Shown here piece by piece: positions 61,001-64,000 of a stretch of 64,000 nucleotides of DNA (position 1 is its first letter; each line of letters begins with the position of its first letter). The stretch is taken from the NCBI GenBank assembly GCA_018389105.1, contig JACATO010001013.1:124001-188000 (forward strand), in the 5' to 3' direction. The translations under genes and the position numbers were made by a program. The stretch comes from Nautilus pompilius (Eukaryota; Mollusca; Cephalopoda; Nautilida; Nautilidae). Below the pieces are notes generated by a model, which was given only the letters and a program-made list of their open reading frames with translations, was not told where the DNA came from and made no database searches.

Positions 61001-62823
61001 GTGGCACCACATTGCATTATTTGACATGTCAATGCTAATCTTTGTGACCACACGGTATTTAGTGTGCTATTGAACTACCATTATTAGTTTTGGAACCACT
61101 GTTCTATTACAGTAAACATTTTAAACACTGGCATTATGCAAGGAATTTAGCAGTTTCCAATACACAAAAATTTGTCCAAAATCTGAGCATAGGCATCTAC
61201 ACTTCCAACACTTACTGAGCCTAGACCACATGTATATTATATAACAGGCATAGGTGCATGGCCAACTGACATTGATGCAGACTATTTACATAGGCAGTCA
61301 GAAGCCATTCACGCATGACAGTAACTTCAAAAATCATTTGATCTTTATTTTAAAGGACTCTGTAGTTTTGTCCTACCACATGTAAAGGTCAGCAGGTTAT
61401 AAACTATTTGAAATATTTATATAAATCTGCATTTCATGAGTATTTTACCTTATCTCATTTGTATTAATTTTGTATAATGAGAATATAGCACCCAAACAAA
61501 AATCTTCATAGTGCTAAAGAATCAAGAGACATTTAAAGTATCACCCAAAGTTTTGACATTAAAACATAAAATTATTTTTTAATGTAAAAGTCTGTGAAGG
61601 CAATTTCCTTATCTTATATTCCCTTTTCTGGAAACCCTACCAAGCCTAATTTTTGTTACCATCTTTGTTTTCTTTCTTTTTTTTTTATAATAGTATTTAT
61701 AATTTGTTATCTTCATCAATTGTCTTGTCAATAGATTTTTAAAAAATAGAAATTATTGAAGTTCAAGGTTATCATTAGGTAACAACTTTTTTTTTTACAG
61801 CATAATGTGAAATATTATCTGTTTTTTATTTATTTTTGACCATTCCATCTTTTTATAAATAATGATTAAGAAATTTCTTTTCAAATTTGGCTTGTACTGC
61901 ATCAAAATGACTCTTCTCTTAAAATCATCTTCATGCTTCAGAGCGAGTTAGCTTGATGGGTCGACGAAAAACATACTGGGAGTATTTTTGTGAATGTCTG
62001 TCTGCCAATAAAGGTCTCCGAGATGGACTGAAGTATGTGAAATCTCTCAAGGAGGTAGGAATGAATACATTTTTCAAAATGAAAAAGAACTTAACTCTAT
62101 AATTAGTGGAATCATTGTAGCACTGAGTTGAGCAGTTCAGTCTTTTTATTGTGACATTCAAATTAGTTTTTATCTCCACTTTTATTCAAAATATTTGTTA
62201 TAACTTCTTAAAACCATGGTTTGGTGCACTCATTCTCCAGATCTGAACCCCATTGAACTTTGTAGAATGAACTAGATCAAAGAAAAGTCCAATCAGTTAT
62301 GGAACTGCTTGCAAGAAGAATTGGGGGGGGGGTACTCACAAAGCAATATTTAAAGTTATCCATAAATGAACAGGATGTCCAAAATATGTGCAGCAGTTAT
62401 TTAAAAAATTAAAGTGGATATTTTGATGAAGAAATCTTGAAGTTCTAAAAATGTTACAACTGTATGTTCTGATACATGGTTCATCAGATTTTTTAATGCT
62501 TTGTTTACAGATATAATGAATTTTCATTTTCATTAACATTAAAGTTGAAAAAAGCAGATAAAACTTTTTGCTTGGTGGCTTATAAATCTGTATGACCATA
62601 TGTATGTGCATGAGTGTTCTCTTTTTCTATAATGGTTGGAATTGTTGTTATAAAGTAGACAGTGACTCAGACAAGAATCACTATCTTAAGCTTTCTTTAA
62701 ATCATTATGTTTATAGTATCGAACATCTTTGGGTAAGGGACGTGCACTGATTCGATTTGCATTAATGCACAAGAGACTGGCTGACACCATTCAACAGTGT
62801 GTCGCTAATGGGCAGATAACAAG
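57920..62823 (+). CDS. FYCO1, 5' coding part (RUN domain), four exons, continues beyond the window
   Basis: FYCO1 is the autophagy adaptor that links autophagosomes (LC3, PI3P, Rab7) to kinesin for plus-end transport. Joined exons 57920-58004, 58813-58932, 61942-62054 and 62717-62823 encode about 141 residues. Residues from about 29 on form the RUN domain: ITDDS-like [21 protein letters not shown], then [15 protein letters not shown], then [20 protein letters not shown] and ADTIQQC, a very close match to vertebrate FYCO1 and clearly better than to RUFY proteins. Every junction is a GT/AG pair with the phase kept. The start ATG at 57920 follows CAAACAAA and lies 36 bases after an acceptor (TTTTTCATAG), so the 5' UTR is spliced. 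The rest of the RUN domain, the coiled coils, FYVE, LIR and GOLD regions are not in the window. Confidence 0.9.
58237..58445 (-). repeat. tRNA-derived SINE in FYCO1 intron
   Basis: On the minus strand a tRNA-like head contains TTAGCCTATATGATTGC and the B-box GAGTTTGAATCCCAG, followed by about 180 bases of unique body toward 58.2 kb. The overlapping minus frame of 66 codons is an artefact of this element. Confidence 0.5.
58813..58932 (+). CDS. FYCO1 second coding exon
   Basis: Acceptor TCTCTTTTCAG ends at 58812; donor GTAACT at 58933; 120 bases, both ends phase 1. Carries the first RUN helices with [19 protein letters not shown]. Confidence 0.9.
58933..61941. other. FYCO1 intron
   Basis: Three-kilobase AT-rich intron. 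The minus-strand frame at 60593-61051 (152 codons) is unrecognised; it has no known motif and could be a transposon scrap of a piggyBac- or mariner-like kind, which I could not confirm. Confidence 0.6.
61942..62054 (+). CDS. FYCO1 third coding exon
   Basis: Acceptor CTTCATGCTTCAG ends at 61941; donor GTAGGA at 62055; 113 bases. Encodes [20 protein letters not shown] and [11 protein letters not shown] of the RUN domain. Confidence 0.9.
62717..62823 (+). CDS. FYCO1 fourth coding exon
   Basis: Acceptor TTTATAG ends at 62716; donor GTAAGC at 62824; 107 bases, ending phase 2. Encodes [20 protein letters not shown] and [14 protein letters not shown]. No matching fifth exon (expected to begin with a WYY-type text) is visible before 64000. 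Confidence 0.9.
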
Positions 62824-64000
62824 GTAAGCATTTTTTTGCTTCCATGTTGTTCACCATTTTCATAGACAAAGGCCTCCTGTGAGAAAGGGAGAATTTGATA
62901 ATAAAAAATGAGAAATTTTTTTAGTTCAAACAATAAAATGTAAAAAAATAAGAGATTTTAAAAAATATTATAAATAATAAGTAAAAAATGTATCTCTTTC
63001 CCCTTTCTGTATTTAATTCTATCAGTGAACAAAATACAGGATTAACACACAAATCCCTAAATGTATGCATGTTTGTTTGTGTGTGTGTGTGGAATAAGCA
63101 AAGAGAAGAAAAAAACGGTGGTTTATACATATATACTTAAAATTACAAGATATATTTTAGAAGTTACTATGGAAATAAGGAAATAATAGATTTGTCTAAT
63201 TGTTTTCATTTTTTCTTTTCTTTTTTAAAATTCCATTAGGGTTTAGTAAATGTATCTGGAAGTCATGTGAATCATTTTTAATTATATTTTTATTTTGTTT
63301 CTTTAATTCTACTTTACACACTATATGCAGGGAGTTAATGTAGCCCCACGGTGGAAGATAATGGCATCTGGTAGAATGTTACATACATGAATACCTAAAT
63401 GCACAGTGGATTGGAAATCCTGATTGATTTAGTTTGGTTGTGGACTACATCTATATATAGATATATACTGTACTTCAGAGTGAATGAAGCAAATTCCTGA
63501 AAAGTCTAATGGTATGAAATAAAATTCAAAGCACTAAAGCATCATGCTTACATATAATACAGTCTCATTTGTGTTGACAATTTCAAGTTGTATATGTTTG
63601 TTTGCTTGTTTATTGTATGTCTGACACTTAAGGAGTGTGTTTTTAGTCTACATATTTGGAATTTCTATGTATTTTAAATTTTAATAAAATAAAAATAAAA
63701 GCATGTACTTTGCTCTTAAGAGAACTCAGTCCATGGTTTTATTTTGAGTTAACTTAATACTAATTATGATTCATTGTTAACAATTAACTTGCCAATTCCT
63801 AACTATTAGGAATGTTGTTCAAATGAAAAATGGCTGAGATAGCATCGCCATGATGGTATCCAGCCCTCCCATGTTTCACTTGAATGTCTGTTTCTAGTAT
63901 GAAATCTGATGATTAAATATTTTCATATCACTGTGCCTTAGACCGCTATCATGTATCCCTATTTTGAAATGTGAGTAGGAAAGTATCGAGTGTCTTGTGA
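62824..64000. other. Start of the next FYCO1 intron
   Basis: AT-rich, no exon found. An AG at 63330 followed by GGAGTTAATGTAG would stop at once and is not an exon. An AATAAAATAAAAATAAAA stretch near 63.68 kb resembles a poly(A) signal but lies mid-gene. Confidence 0.55.

Noticed and set aside
63330-63345. Fifth FYCO1 exon after an AG
   Set aside because: The reading frame meets TAG after four codons and lacks the expected conserved text.

Overview
This is animal nuclear DNA: one clear intron-containing gene with consensus GT/AG splice sites, very abundant microsatellites, and decayed transposons of many classes. There is no operon structure, and most open frames are chance or repeat artefacts. 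The gene at the right end is the 5' part of FYCO1 (FYVE and coiled-coil domain autophagy adaptor 1), which fixes a metazoan host. The mixture of long GA/CA/TTA microsatellites, tRNA-derived SINE-like pieces, a Polinton polymerase relic, Tc1/mariner and hAT relics and a multi-copy zinc-finger gene family suggests an invertebrate, possibly a mollusc such as a cephalopod. That placement is an inference with low confidence.

Layout. 1-20.3 kb: no recognisable gene; two CpG-rich stretches (4.7-5.3 and 12.6-13.1 kb), a tandem array built on the CRE octamer TGACGTCA (11.45-12.05 kb), microsatellites and two SINE-like pieces. 20.5-21.85 kb: an intact single-exon frame of about 427 residues from a multi-copy invertebrate family of unknown function. 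21.9-37.7 kb: a 460-bp CA minisatellite, two more CRE arrays (24.48-24.91 and 33.12-33.51 kb), a 13-bp perfect inverted repeat carrying two E-boxes, a CpG-rich block at 30.0-31.7 kb and LINE scraps. 37.7-41.4 kb: a Tc1-type fragment followed by a frameshifted hAT transposase of the ZMYM1-like type, both on the minus strand. 42.9-43.4 kb: a fourth, more diverged CRE array. 45.5-47.4 kb: a badly decayed Polinton-type DNA polymerase B on the plus strand. 48.67-50.3 kb, minus strand: a broken second copy of the 20.5-kb family that still has its N-terminal zinc-finger region. 52.0-54.4 kb: a 521-bp mariner-like element with terminal inverted repeats, then a dead Tc1 transposase. 57.28-57.87 kb: a LINE reverse-transcriptase relic just ahead of FYCO1. 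57.9-62.8 kb: four FYCO1 coding exons; the rest of the gene lies beyond the window.

The most unusual structure is the set of four separate arrays in 32 kb that share one core, GAGATGACGTCADTACAGAG (either strand). Together they hold 29 intact TGACGTCA octamers set in homopurine/homopyrimidine tracts, with regular spacing (51-57 bp in two arrays, an exact 70-bp higher-order unit in a third). I do not recognise them as a named satellite. The genes do not form a pathway: apart from FYCO1 the coding matter is transposon-derived or belongs to a mobile-looking family.
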